DNA of 64,000 nucleotides from GCA-2712985 sp964515905 (GTDB taxonomy: Bacteria; Pseudomonadota; Alphaproteobacteria; UBA7887): positions 1 to 64,000 of the forward strand of contig CAZEWK010000097.1 of NCBI GenBank assembly GCA_964515905.1. Direction: 5' to 3'. Each line of letters opens with the position of its first letter. The stretch's first letter is position 1. Shown here one piece after another: positions 35,566-43,700 of the stretch. Under the pieces are notes generated by a model. The model was not told where the DNA came from and made no database searches. It saw only the letters and a program-made list of their open reading frames with translations. A program made the translations under genes and the position numbers.

Positions 35566-36441
35566 ATGATTAGATATGAAAATCTTGCAGCTCCGTTCGG
35601 CAAGGGCGTTTATGGAATAGATTTGTCAGTTGGAATAACTGAAGAAACACTGAATGAGTTAACTCAGGCTCTGTACAAGCACCGTTTGCTCGTGCTTAAA
35701 GAGCAAACCTGTGATAAAGACTCGTACCTGAAATTTGGTCGACTTTGGGGCACTCCAATACAACACGTGGTAGACACAATACGGATGCCGGGCTACCCCG
35801 ACTTGATATCAATTGGCAATTTGCAGGGAAAGGACGAAGAGAGCAGAAATAGTGCTGCTTTCTGGCACACAGACCAGGCCTACGATGCAGACGTCGCGAC
35901 TGCAACAATGCTTTATGCTCAAAAAGTACCGGATAAAGGTGGAGAAACACGTATTGCAGATATGAAAGCTGCATATGATGATCTAAATTCTGCCTTCAAA
36001 AAACGGATCGATAATTTAACGACTGTACATTTGTATGGGGCTACTGCAGGACGCGATGGAGAAAGAAAAACTCGGGCCCTGACTGAGGCTCAGGCGGCTC
36101 GGGTGCCTCCTGTCCGACACGCTCTTGTCCGAACTCACAACATTACTGGAAAACCCGCACTTTATGCCGTAGCAGGGACAGCTATCGCTATTGATGGAAT
36201 GTCAGGTGAAGATTCAACAACTTTGTTAGCCGAGCTTAAAGCGCACTGTCTACAAGATAAATATTTGTACGCACATAAATATGAAGTTGGCGACATCGCG
36301 ATTTGGGATACACAGATGACCATGCATTGCGCAACGCCTATTGGTGCCCCAACAACCAAGGAGTCCGAACGTTTGCTTTGGCGGATAAGTGTTCGTGGAA
36401 ATCCACCCATATACCAAAGAGAGAGAGACATACCCACCTAA
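35566..36441 (+). CDS. TauD/TfdA-family Fe(II)/2-oxoglutarate dioxygenase
   Basis: A 291-residue non-haem iron dioxygenase. The facial triad is H101-x-D103 (FWHTDQAYD) and H254 (QMTMHCATP); R269 in LLWRISVRG probably binds 2-oxoglutarate. ATG at 35566 is chosen because GAGGG lies about eight bases upstream and the product starts MIRYENLAAPFG; an open frame extends 24 codons further. The substrate (for example taurine, a phenoxyacetate or another acid) cannot be read. A hairpin terminator follows. Confidence 0.87.
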   Translation: MIRYENLAAPFGKGVYGIDLSVGITEETLNELTQALYKHRLLVLKEQTCDKDSYLKFGRLWGTPIQHVVDTIRMPGYPDLISIGNLQGKDEESRNSAAFWHTDQAYDADVATATMLYAQKVPDKGGETRIADMKAAYDDLNSAFKKRIDNLTTVHLYGATAGRDGERKTRALTEAQAARVPPVRHALVRTHNITGKPALYAVAGTAIAIDGMSGEDSTTLLAELKAHCLQDKYLYAHKYEVGDIAIWDTQMTMHCATPIGAPTTKESERLLWRISVRGNPPIYQRERDIPT

Positions 36442-36471
36442 CACCCTAAAATACAATTGAAAGTATTGCAT

Positions 36472-36499
36472 AGTACAGATAACTGTACTTTTAAATTTT
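36472..36499 (+). terminator. Rho-independent-type terminator
   Basis: AGTACAG, loop ATAA, CTGTACT, then TTTAAATTTT: a perfect 7-bp stem with a tetraloop and T-rich tail, 31 bp after the dioxygenase stop. A convergent gene ends just beyond, so it may serve both directions. Confidence 0.6.
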
Positions 36500-36505
36500 A
36501 GCCGG

Positions 36506-37786
36506 TTACGTAGGCCGGCGGGCAACCCGAATTTTTGTTATCCTATTGCCGTCCCGCCCCATAATTTCGAACTGGAATTCATAGAAAAGGAAAACTTGCC
36601 CCTCATAAGGTATACGTTTCGCCTCATGAATCACGAGACCAGCGATAGTAGAGGCATCTTCATCAGGCAGCTTCCATTCTAGTGCTCGGTTAAGGGCGCG
36701 AACAGTAACTGCACCATCAAGTATATAAGACCCATCTGGCTCTGGACTCAGTTGAGTCACAAATTGATCCGACTCATCGCTGTCAGCATGGTCCTCATCA
36801 ACAATATCTCCAACGATTTCCTCAAGGATGTCATCTAACGTGACTAGCCCTTTTAGATCCCCATACTCATCGACCACTAGAGCAAAATGAGAGCGTTGTT
36901 TTCGAAAAGACGATAGCTGATCCGCAAGGCTCGTTGTCTCAGGAACAAACCAAGGTTCCGTGGTTAAGCGAAGAACATCCAGGCCTGCCAGTTCACTTCC
37001 ATAAGCATTTACTTCTCTCAAAAGGCTTTTTGCATGTAGCGTTCCGATTACGTTATCAGGGGTTCCTCTCCAAACGGGGAACCGAGTGTGCCTACTCTCT
37101 AGAACCTGTCGCACAATTTCCCTTGCAGGTTGTTCAATATCTAAAGCTACCATATCTCGACGATGCACCATAACTTCACCTACCTCTAGATCGGCCAGGT
37201 CTAGCACACTTCTCAACATGTCCCGATAGTGTTTCCGCATACTCCCTTCTCTTACGTGGTAGTCCAGCATCCCCCTTATCTCGTCAAATGCCGACTGGGT
37301 CCAGGCACTATCTCCCCCCGCTCCAAACAAACGAAGTAAGCCGAGCACCAGCAACTGTATACACTGTGTTATAGGGGCAAGGGCTGACACCATTGGTCGC
37401 AAAATAGGTGCGACAACTAGTGCCATCCGGTCCGCTTGACGGATAGCGTAGGTTTTCGGCATTACTTCGGCGAAAATCACCACTAAAATAGTCATTACAA
37501 CTGTTGCATAAGCTATGCCCGCCTTGCCCACGTATCTGATCATAAGGCTTGCTGCCAATGCCGATGCGAGAATATTAACCGCGTTGTTGCCAAGCAAAAT
37601 CGCGCCAATTAGTCTTTCACGCCGGGAAATTAAACGGGCGGCCAAATTCGCGCGCTTGTCACCAGCTACTTCCAATTGGTGGATTCGGGACCGCCTAGCC
37701 GCAGTGAGCGCGGTCTCAGAACCTGACAGAAACGCAGATACCAACAACAACACTAAAATAGAAACTATAGTTAGAAAAACGTCCAT
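36506..37786 (-). CDS. HlyC/CorC-type membrane protein (DUF21, CBS pair, CorC domain)
   Basis: A 426-residue CNNM/CorC-family protein. Order: DUF21 membrane domain (about 1-180, starting with an LVLLLVSAFLSGSETALTAA-like helix), paired CBS domains (about 200-325, with VMVHRRDMVALD and FALVVDEYGDLKGLVTLDDILE), and a C-terminal FAD-like CorC domain (GSYILDGAVTVRALN). The family moves or senses divalent metals such as magnesium; direct transport is debated. It lies downstream of aroB on the same strand after 118 bp. Confidence 0.9.
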   Translation of the reverse strand: MDVFLTIVSILVLLLVSAFLSGSETALTAARRSRIHQLEVAGDKRANLAARLISRRERLIGAILLGNNAVNILASALAASLMIRYVGKAGIAYATVVMTILVVIFAEVMPKTYAIRQADRMALVVAPILRPMVSALAPITQCIQLLVLGLLRLFGAGGDSAWTQSAFDEIRGMLDYHVREGSMRKHYRDMLRSVLDLADLEVGEVMVHRRDMVALDIEQPAREIVRQVLESRHTRFPVWRGTPDNVIGTLHAKSLLREVNAYGSELAGLDVLRLTTEPWFVPETTSLADQLSSFRKQRSHFALVVDEYGDLKGLVTLDDILEEIVGDIVDEDHADSDESDQFVTQLSPEPDGSYILDGAVTVRALNRALEWKLPDEDASTIAGLVIHEAKRIPYEGQVFLFYEFQFEIMGRDGNRITKIRVARRPT

Positions 37787-37904
37787 TATCTTAAATCGAC
37801 GGTCGGTCTATCCCAATATGTTAACAGTACATTGACACACTTGTTAGATCTATCAAAACAAACAAGTATGCAGACTAACGAATACGTTTGGTCATTGCTC
37901 TTCG

Positions 37905-39020
37905 CTACCCGTCGACGTATGCCTCCATCAATTGCAAAAGATCCGATTTTGTAACCTGGTTATTTACAAAGGCATTTCCTATAGCATCAGCAAGGATTAA
38001 CACCTGTCGTCCATCCCGTATTTTTTTATCCTGAGCCATATGCAAAAGAAGTCGTTCCGCGCTCCAACTGTGTCCGCTGAGGTTTGGAAGTTTAGTGGGA
38101 AGACCCACGGCCTCAAAATGTGCTCGAACCTGATGAAATTCGGTCTCTGAGCAATAACCAAGCCGGCATGAGAGATCAAAAGCAAAAACCATGCCAATTG
38201 CAACTGCCTCCCCATGTAGCATTCGAGCGTCGAACCCGAGATCAGCCTCGAAAGCATGACCAAAGGTATGACCCAAGTTAAGTAACAGCCTACGACCGCT
38301 CTCCCGTTCATCTTCGCCAACGATTTTTGCCTTTATTTCACAGCATTTGGTCACTGCTCGCCGCAAGGCCAGTGCGTCGCCATCGATTAGATTCTGCGCG
38401 TTGTCCTCCAACCAACGAAAAAAATCTGCGTCACTGAGTAAACTATACTTTACGACCTCGGCGTAGCCCGCCAAAAACTCCCGCCGGGGCAAAGTACCAA
38501 GCACCTCGGTATCAGCAATAACAAGTGTAGGCTGGTGGAAAGTCCCAACAAGGTTTTTCCCGTGCTGAGTATTTATACCTGTTTTCCCACCTACTGAGCT
38601 GTCCACTTGCGACAATAAAGTAGTTGGCATTTGCACACAGTCGACGCCCCTAAGAATAATGCTGGCAGCAAACCCGGCAAGATCGCCCACAACGCCTCCA
38701 CCAAGAGCTATAACTATCGAATCTCTAGCTATACCTGCCTTCAACATTTCTTTAATCAGCCACTCTAAGTGAATGAAGTCTTTACTTGCTTCTCCAGCCG
38801 GCAACACAATTGATTCACATGACATATCTGCCGCATCCAGAGATCGCTGTAATGGCTCAAGATATAAGCCCGCTATGCAATCATCGGTTACAACCAGTAC
38901 TTGTCGACGCCCCAGTTTCTCTCTCAAAATCTCTGCCGCAGACTGAAGAATTGAGTTCCCAATTAATATCTCATAGCTGGTTGAACCAAGATGTACCGGG
39001 ACTATAGAATAGTCGGTCAA
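37905..39020 (-). CDS. aroB: 3-dehydroquinate synthase
   Basis: A 371-residue NAD- and metal-dependent AroB that forms the first ring of the shikimate pathway. Motifs: LPAGEASKDFIHLEWLI, ALGGGVVGDLAGFAAS, PTTLLSQVDSSVGGKTGIN, and the metal ligands within NLGHTFGHAFE and MLHGEAVAIGM. The start overlaps the aroK stop by four bases (ATGA). Confidence 0.95.
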   Translation of the reverse strand: MTDYSIVPVHLGSTSYEILIGNSILQSAAEILREKLGRRQVLVVTDDCIAGLYLEPLQRSLDAADMSCESIVLPAGEASKDFIHLEWLIKEMLKAGIARDSIVIALGGGVVGDLAGFAASIILRGVDCVQMPTTLLSQVDSSVGGKTGINTQHGKNLVGTFHQPTLVIADTEVLGTLPRREFLAGYAEVVKYSLLSDADFFRWLEDNAQNLIDGDALALRRAVTKCCEIKAKIVGEDERESGRRLLLNLGHTFGHAFEADLGFDARMLHGEAVAIGMVFAFDLSCRLGYCSETEFHQVRAHFEAVGLPTKLPNLSGHSWSAERLLLHMAQDKKIRDGRQVLILADAIGNAFVNNQVTKSDLLQLMEAYVDG

Positions 39021-39634
39021 GTTAGAGCCTCCTTCCCCGGAACAGCTCGGATCACAGATAACCCACTTAGAGGGCGATAGTCCGTTATCCGGTCAATTAT
39101 CTGTTCCACCACCTTTTCGTGAGTTCCTTCGACACTGTCAACCACCAAGTCAGCCAACGCATATACTGGATATCTTGAACGAATCAACTCAGCTAGTATA
39201 TCCCGAGGATCCCCCTTCTTTAAAAGTGGTCTGTTCTCACGTCGCAGAACTCTCGGATGCAAAACATCGAGCTCGGCTCTTAGCCATATTGAGAGGGCAT
39301 TTTTTCGAATCAAATGGCGAGTTGCAGGATCAATAAAAGCTCCGCCGCCAGCAGCCATCACGTGTAAGGGACATTCCAATAACTCCCCAATGACAGAATG
39401 TTCAAACTTACGAAATACTTCTTCTCCTCGATATTCAAAAATATCGGAAATAGTCGCTCCATACCTTAATTCAATCTCTGTATCTGCATCAATAAATCGT
39501 AAGCCCAAACGGGTTGCCAAGCGCCGGCCAATGGCACTTTTGCCTGCCCCCATCAGGCCCACCAAAACAATAGTTTTGTCTAATTTTATCTCCTTATTAC
39601 GCACAGTAGAAATCAGTCCCAAATATTTTCTCAT
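39017..39634 (-). CDS. aroK: Shikimate kinase
   Basis: A shikimate kinase that phosphorylates shikimate with ATP. Walker A is GLMGAGKSAIGRRLA; the shikimate-binding DADTEIELR, EEVFRKFE and AAGGGAF segments and the lid arginines near LRRENRPLL are present. The start is unclear: I give ATG at 39634 (205 residues); GTG at 39604 would give 195, and an open frame reaches 39763. It is translationally coupled to aroB and divergent from a small membrane-protein gene. Confidence 0.9.
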   Translation of the reverse strand: MRKYLGLISTVRNKEIKLDKTIVLVGLMGAGKSAIGRRLATRLGLRFIDADTEIELRYGATISDIFEYRGEEVFRKFEHSVIGELLECPLHVMAAGGGAFIDPATRHLIRKNALSIWLRAELDVLHPRVLRRENRPLLKKGDPRDILAELIRSRYPVYALADLVVDSVEGTHEKVVEQIIDRITDYRPLSGLSVIRAVPGKEALT

Positions 39635-39765
39635 ACAAACCAACACAAGCCGTTGTATCGGTGCCGTTGAGCCGATAAATTGCCAATCAATAGGCACTAA
39701 CCATATCATAAAGGCAAGCAAATGTGGTTTTTTACGATTACCCCGAAAGGGAGCAAGATTCACAA

Positions 39766-39906
39766 ATGAGGGTATTGTACCGTTTGATCAGTATCACATT
39801 ATTGTTTTGCCTTGCCGCAGGTGCAGTATTCCTGTTCACGTGGGATATACCGCCACCGTCCGCACCAATTGAAAAAGTGATACCGAATGACCGTTTCCCG
39901 AACTAA
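39766..39906 (+). CDS. Conserved 46-residue single-span membrane protein
   Basis: A small protein starting MRVLYRLISITLLFCLAAGA, with one hydrophobic helix and a short C-terminal tail TWDIPPPSAPIEKVIPNDRF PN. This tail (xWDIPxPxxPxEKVIPxDRFP) is, from memory, conserved at the same place, between aroK and xerD, in other alphaproteobacteria. GGGAG lies about 12 bases upstream of ATG 39766. Its end overlaps the next gene by 20 bp, so the two are likely coupled. Function unknown; the layout suggests an envelope role. Confidence 0.7.
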   Translation: MRVLYRLISITLLFCLAAGAVFLFTWDIPPPSAPIEKVIPNDRFPN

Positions 39907-40783
39907 ATTATATTTTATATTTTTATTTATAGGTTTTTGCACATTTCCCAGCTTCAGCGCTTTACCACAAGAAGCTGTCTCTCCAACTATACCAAATCCG
40001 ACAATCAGCACTCAGCTAGAAAATAACACCAATTCTCAGGCTAGTGAAACAGATACAAGTATTTTGATAGACACACTTCAGGCTATAGATCCGGAGTCCA
40101 TTGGCTTGCTTTCTGAGGCCAACGGAGGTTTTAGTTCGGATCTTTGGCTCCGAAGCAACAGAACACAAGTCGAGTCACTTCTACTACAATTGCCAACGGG
40201 AGTCCGTTCTCGCGCAGCCCATCAGCTTCTCAAAACACTTATCTTATCTTCTGGACCTCCTCCCGAAAAAAAAAGTGATTCGGTCGATTTTCTGGAGCTT
40301 CGGCTAGAAACATTAATCAACCTGGGTGAATTCGAATCTTTCCTCGAACTTTTTGGAAAAATTCCTGATAGTGCGATAACAGAAAATATAAGGAAATTGA
40401 AGTCTAATCTTTTGTTGTTGATGGGTGATATTGAATCTGCTTGTACATTAGTAAATAACCAAGTTCGAGAGGGGGAAAGCCCCTATTGGCAAAAAGCGTT
40501 ATTCATATGCCAACTGATGAAAGGTGAGGATGCTCGCGCCGCTTTGACACTAGGACTTTTAAGGGAGCAAAATAAAGGCGTCAGTATAGACTTTATAGAA
40601 CTCGGAGGCCTTTCGTTAGGTGAAATACCGACCCTATCAACCCCTCCTATACCCAACCCACTTAATTTTGCTTTATTGCTAGGAACAGAGGAACGAATTC
40701 CTGACCACTGGCTAGTTAGTGGAGGCCCATCAATACAAAGAGCAATAGCTGAATCGGCCACAATTCCTCTTACGACGCGGTAG
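39887..40783 (+). CDS. Exported helical repeat protein, N-terminal half (cut by amber codon)
   Basis: Residues 1-298 of a protein that reads on in the same frame after one TAG. It begins with a signal peptide (KLYFIFLFIGFCTFPSFSALPQ, about 7-28), then a low-complexity stretch rich in N, S and T, then TPR-like helices (about 85-230: LELRLETLINLGEFESFLELF and so on). Similar single genes of about 600 residues precede xerD in other alphaproteobacteria, annotated as hypothetical. It overlaps the small membrane-protein gene by 20 bp. Alone, this half would lack the C-terminal helical domain. Confidence 0.7.
   Translation: MTVSRTKLYFIFLFIGFCTFPSFSALPQEAVSPTIPNPTISTQLENNTNSQASETDTSILIDTLQAIDPESIGLLSEANGGFSSDLWLRSNRTQVESLLLQLPTGVRSRAAHQLLKTLILSSGPPPEKKSDSVDFLELRLETLINLGEFESFLELFGKIPDSAITENIRKLKSNLLLLMGDIESACTLVNNQVREGESPYWQKALFICQLMKGEDARAALTLGLLREQNKGVSIDFIELGGLSLGEIPTLSTPPIPNPLNFALLLGTEERIPDHWLVSGGPSIQRAIAESATIPLTTR
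40781..40783 (+). other. In-frame amber codon splitting one conserved gene
   Basis: Reading from 39887 in frame gives ...SATIPLTTR, TAG, IAGENAAEMGVFSADDVGYLYR..., with no frame change through to the stop at 41668. One substitution (for example TTG, CAG or TGG to TAG) would explain it. Confidence 0.85.
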
Positions 40784-40807
40784 ATCGCCGGAGAAAATGC
40801 AGCAGAA

Positions 40808-41668
40808 ATGGGCGTATTTAGTGCTGATGACGTGGGTTATCTTTATCGTTTAATGCAATTCAACGACGAAGAGCTAGACAACGCAATTTCGGAAGCAAAA
40901 CGAGTTGGCGGCCCCATCGGACGTGCGTTATTGTATCAGGCTAGCAGGAGGCCACAAAGCATCGAGAAACGAGCCAGCTTGTTGGTCGCATCATGGCGCA
41001 ATAGCCTCGTTACTGGTCATGGTCTGCTCACAGCGCACGTTAACAAAAAAGCTCTTCTTTCTCTCCCGGTTAACGATCAAATAGCTAACTTTGCCCCACA
41101 AGTTGCAAGGGCACTGCTGGCCACTGACAACGGAGACATCTTCGGGCTTTGGCTCAAGTTTTTAAACAAAAAAGCAACGACAGATGACCAACTCCAACAG
41201 GCTCTTGATTCTATAATGCCGATCGTCGTTGTAGCTAATACGACTGACAAAACACTCTGGAAGCCCGAACTAGCAAAGAAATGGTGGGACTCGATCGAGG
41301 ACATTAAAATATCTGATACGGTGGATTATGCCAAAAACTCGGAAAGGGCCAGCCGCCTTTTTGCTGTTCTTGAGGCTCTGGGATACAACATAGGACCAGA
41401 TGGCTGGAATCTTCTGCTGAGTGGCCCGAAGGTCATCACTGCTAAAGTACCGAATACAGGCGTGCGTTATGGCCTGCATCGAACCGCACAAGCAGAACAG
41501 GTGGGCGAGACCATATTATTTTCTTTGTTAGCGCTTGGAGAAGGTGGACCGGCAGAGGCTGGGCCTGTCGCTTTAAGCCTGGTTATTCGCTGCCTTCGTC
41601 ATGTTGGAGTAATACAAAACGCTCAAGCAATCGCGTTAGAAGCCGTAATAGTAAGTAAATTTCAATGA
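40808..41668 (+). CDS. Exported helical repeat protein, C-terminal half (after amber codon)
   Basis: The 286-residue continuation of the upstream half, in the same frame. The first in-frame ATG after the stop is at 40808; GGAG lies 14 bases earlier, so reinitiation would be weak. The segment is mostly helical (LYRLMQFNDEELDNAISEAK, RRPQSIEKRASLLVASWRN) and ends four bases inside xerD (ATGA). Without the signal peptide of the first half it would remain in the cytoplasm, so if no readthrough occurs the gene is probably inactive. Confidence 0.65.
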   Translation: MGVFSADDVGYLYRLMQFNDEELDNAISEAKRVGGPIGRALLYQASRRPQSIEKRASLLVASWRNSLVTGHGLLTAHVNKKALLSLPVNDQIANFAPQVARALLATDNGDIFGLWLKFLNKKATTDDQLQQALDSIMPIVVVANTTDKTLWKPELAKKWWDSIEDIKISDTVDYAKNSERASRLFAVLEALGYNIGPDGWNLLLSGPKVITAKVPNTGVRYGLHRTAQAEQVGETILFSLLALGEGGPAEAGPVALSLVIRCLRHVGVIQNAQAIALEAVIVSKFQ

Positions 41669-42591
41669 CACAAAATGAAGTCGAGTCGGTTAACTCATTT
41701 TTGGAAATGATGATCTCCGAGAGAGGCGCCAGTCCGAACACAATTGCAGCTTATCAAAAAGACCTCTCCGCATTTACAACACATCTTAGAAAGTTGGGCC
41801 GTTCCTTAAATGATACTACAACTCAACAAGTCCGGAATTATTTACGGACTTTGCATAAAGCCGGTCGCAGTTCAAATACCCAAGCACGACACCTTTCTGC
41901 ACTTAGACAGTATTTTCGTTTCTTGCAGACTGAAGAACTTCGAAAGGACCACCCATGCGCAACAATAGAACCTCCTCGTCGCACACGTTCTTTACCAAAG
42001 ATATTGAGTGAGGCAGAAATAGACCAACTGATCAAAGAAGCTAGAAACTTTCCGGGGCCGGAGGGCGTCCGCTTATTGACAATAGTAGAAATTCTTTATG
42101 CTACCGGTTTACGCATTTCCGAACTTGTCACCCTTCCCTTGAGCGCCTTAAATCATAACTCCCTTTGTATCATGGTGAAGGGGAAAGGCGGTAGGGAGAG
42201 GATGGTTCCTATCGGCGAGCCCGCAGCCTTGGCACTGGAAAATTATCTGGAAATCCGCGCTTATTTTGACAGATCAGAACCACAATCAAGGTGGCTCTTC
42301 CCTTCACGGGGGGCTAGCGGCCAGTTGACTCGGCGTCGAGTGGGCCAATTGCTAAAAGAACTTGCTCGACGCTCTGGAGTTGACGTTCAAAAAGTCTCCC
42401 CTCACATATTGAGGCATGCCTTTGCGAGCCACCTATTGGATAATGGGGCCGATCTGCGAAGCGTCCAATCCATGTTAGGACATGCTGACATTTCGAGCAC
42501 ACAAATTTATACTCATGTTTTACAAAGTCGTCTGCAACAGCTGATCCAAGATCACCACCCTTTACACAAGGACAAATTATTAGGAAATTAA
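41665..42591 (+). CDS. xerD: Tyrosine recombinase XerD
   Basis: A 308-residue XerD recombinase that acts with XerC at dif to resolve chromosome dimers. The SAM-like N-terminal domain (about 1-95) is followed by the catalytic domain with R150 (ATGLRISEL), K174, H247-x-x-R250 (HILRHAFA), H273 (LGHADIS) and Y282 (IYTHV). All catalytic residues are present. It overlaps the preceding envelope-protein gene by four bases. No integrated element is seen around it, and its place before accA matches a core gene. Confidence 0.93.
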   Translation: MTQNEVESVNSFLEMMISERGASPNTIAAYQKDLSAFTTHLRKLGRSLNDTTTQQVRNYLRTLHKAGRSSNTQARHLSALRQYFRFLQTEELRKDHPCATIEPPRRTRSLPKILSEAEIDQLIKEARNFPGPEGVRLLTIVEILYATGLRISELVTLPLSALNHNSLCIMVKGKGGRERMVPIGEPAALALENYLEIRAYFDRSEPQSRWLFPSRGASGQLTRRRVGQLLKELARRSGVDVQKVSPHILRHAFASHLLDNGADLRSVQSMLGHADISSTQIYTHVLQSRLQQLIQDHHPLHKDKLLGN

Positions 42592-42646
42592 GATATGCAC
42601 AGTTTTTTTGGTGCACAGCAAAGAGATAAATGGTAGAATATCGGCT

Positions 42647-43603
42647 ATGAATACGTTTCTTGATTTTGAGAAACCTATCGCTGAGCTTGAAGGAAAGATC
42701 AAGGAACTGCACCATTTAAGCAGCTCTGATCATCTCAACATTGTTGACGAGGTTTCACGTCTGCAGGATAAGGCCGAGCGTCTTTTGAAGCAGACTTATG
42801 CGGAACTTACTCCCTGGCAAAAAACCCAGGTCGCACGTCACCCGGAACGCCCTCATACAAGCGATTACATCGAATCACTTATCGATAATTTTAATCCTCT
42901 AGCGGGTGACAGGTGTTTTGGCGAAGATAAAGCTATTTTAGGCGGGATTGGCCGTTTCCGGGGTTTTTCAGTGGTCGTTATCGGCCACGAGAAGGGTGCC
43001 AACACTCAAGATCGGGTCGAACACAATTTTGGCATGGCTCGTCCCGAAGGTTATCGCAAAGCTGTGCGTTTAATAAAGCTCGCTGACCACTTTGGACTTC
43101 CGGTAATCACTTTTATTGACACACCAGGCGCTTACCCCGGTGTTGGCGCAGAAGAGCGTGGCCAAGCTGAAGCGATAGCACGCTCCACAGAAGCTTGCCT
43201 TAGTCTAAGGGCACCACTTATCAGCGTAATTATAGGAGAAGGAGGGTCAGGGGGGGCTATAGCCCTTGCAACCGCAAACCAAGTAATCATGCTAGAAAAT
43301 TCTATCTACTCAGTAATTTCACCCGAAGGTTGCGCGTCAATATTATGGAGGAGTGCAGAGAGAGCCGTGGACGCGGCAGAAGCGCTCCGCCTTACCGCAC
43401 AGGATCTGCACAAACTAAAGCTTATCGATGAGATAGTAGGAGAACCGATTGGTGGCGCACACCGGGCACCCAAACAAGTAATAGATGGGATCGGAGAAAA
43501 ACTCCACTCGAGTATTTTAGCATTAATTAAGGTTCCTAAAGGGGAACTCCGGTCCCAACGAAAACAGAAATTTTTGAGAATTGGAGAGCCTGCAACAGAT
43601 TAA
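42647..43603 (+). CDS. accA: Acetyl-CoA carboxylase carboxyltransferase subunit alpha
   Basis: A 318-residue AccA, which with AccD moves the carboxyl group from biotin to acetyl-CoA, starting fatty acid synthesis. The start MNTFLDFEKPIAELEGKI at 42647 and length are typical; a TTG-led open frame begins 13 codons earlier. The crotonase-like core shows FIDTPGAYPGVGAEERGQAE and IGEGGSGGAIALA. It lies 55 bp after xerD. Confidence 0.95.
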   Translation: MNTFLDFEKPIAELEGKIKELHHLSSSDHLNIVDEVSRLQDKAERLLKQTYAELTPWQKTQVARHPERPHTSDYIESLIDNFNPLAGDRCFGEDKAILGGIGRFRGFSVVVIGHEKGANTQDRVEHNFGMARPEGYRKAVRLIKLADHFGLPVITFIDTPGAYPGVGAEERGQAEAIARSTEACLSLRAPLISVIIGEGGSGGAIALATANQVIMLENSIYSVISPEGCASILWRSAERAVDAAEALRLTAQDLHKLKLIDEIVGEPIGGAHRAPKQVIDGIGEKLHSSILALIKVPKGELRSQRKQKFLRIGEPATD

Positions 43604-43700
43604 AAGACGTGACTAAAGCGTTAGTAGGCGGGTCGTATCAAAAAAAACTTCACATGGTTACGTGTTGGCCTGGTTAGAATCTGAGAAGTAGTCCTTATGA

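Noticed and set aside
39590..39595. AAGGAG as ribosome-binding site for a shorter aroK
   Set aside because: No usable in-frame start codon lies at a proper distance downstream before the P-loop strand, so it is probably just codons AAG GAG.
41665..42591. Tyrosine recombinase as sign of a mobile element
   Set aside because: Sequence and context (after the envelope pair, before accA) match chromosomal XerD; no attachment-site repeats, tRNA or phage genes nearby.
42595..42620. Hairpin TGCAC...GTGCA with T-run between xerD and accA
   Set aside because: The stem is only five base pairs and the T-run sits in the loop, so it does not look like a terminator.
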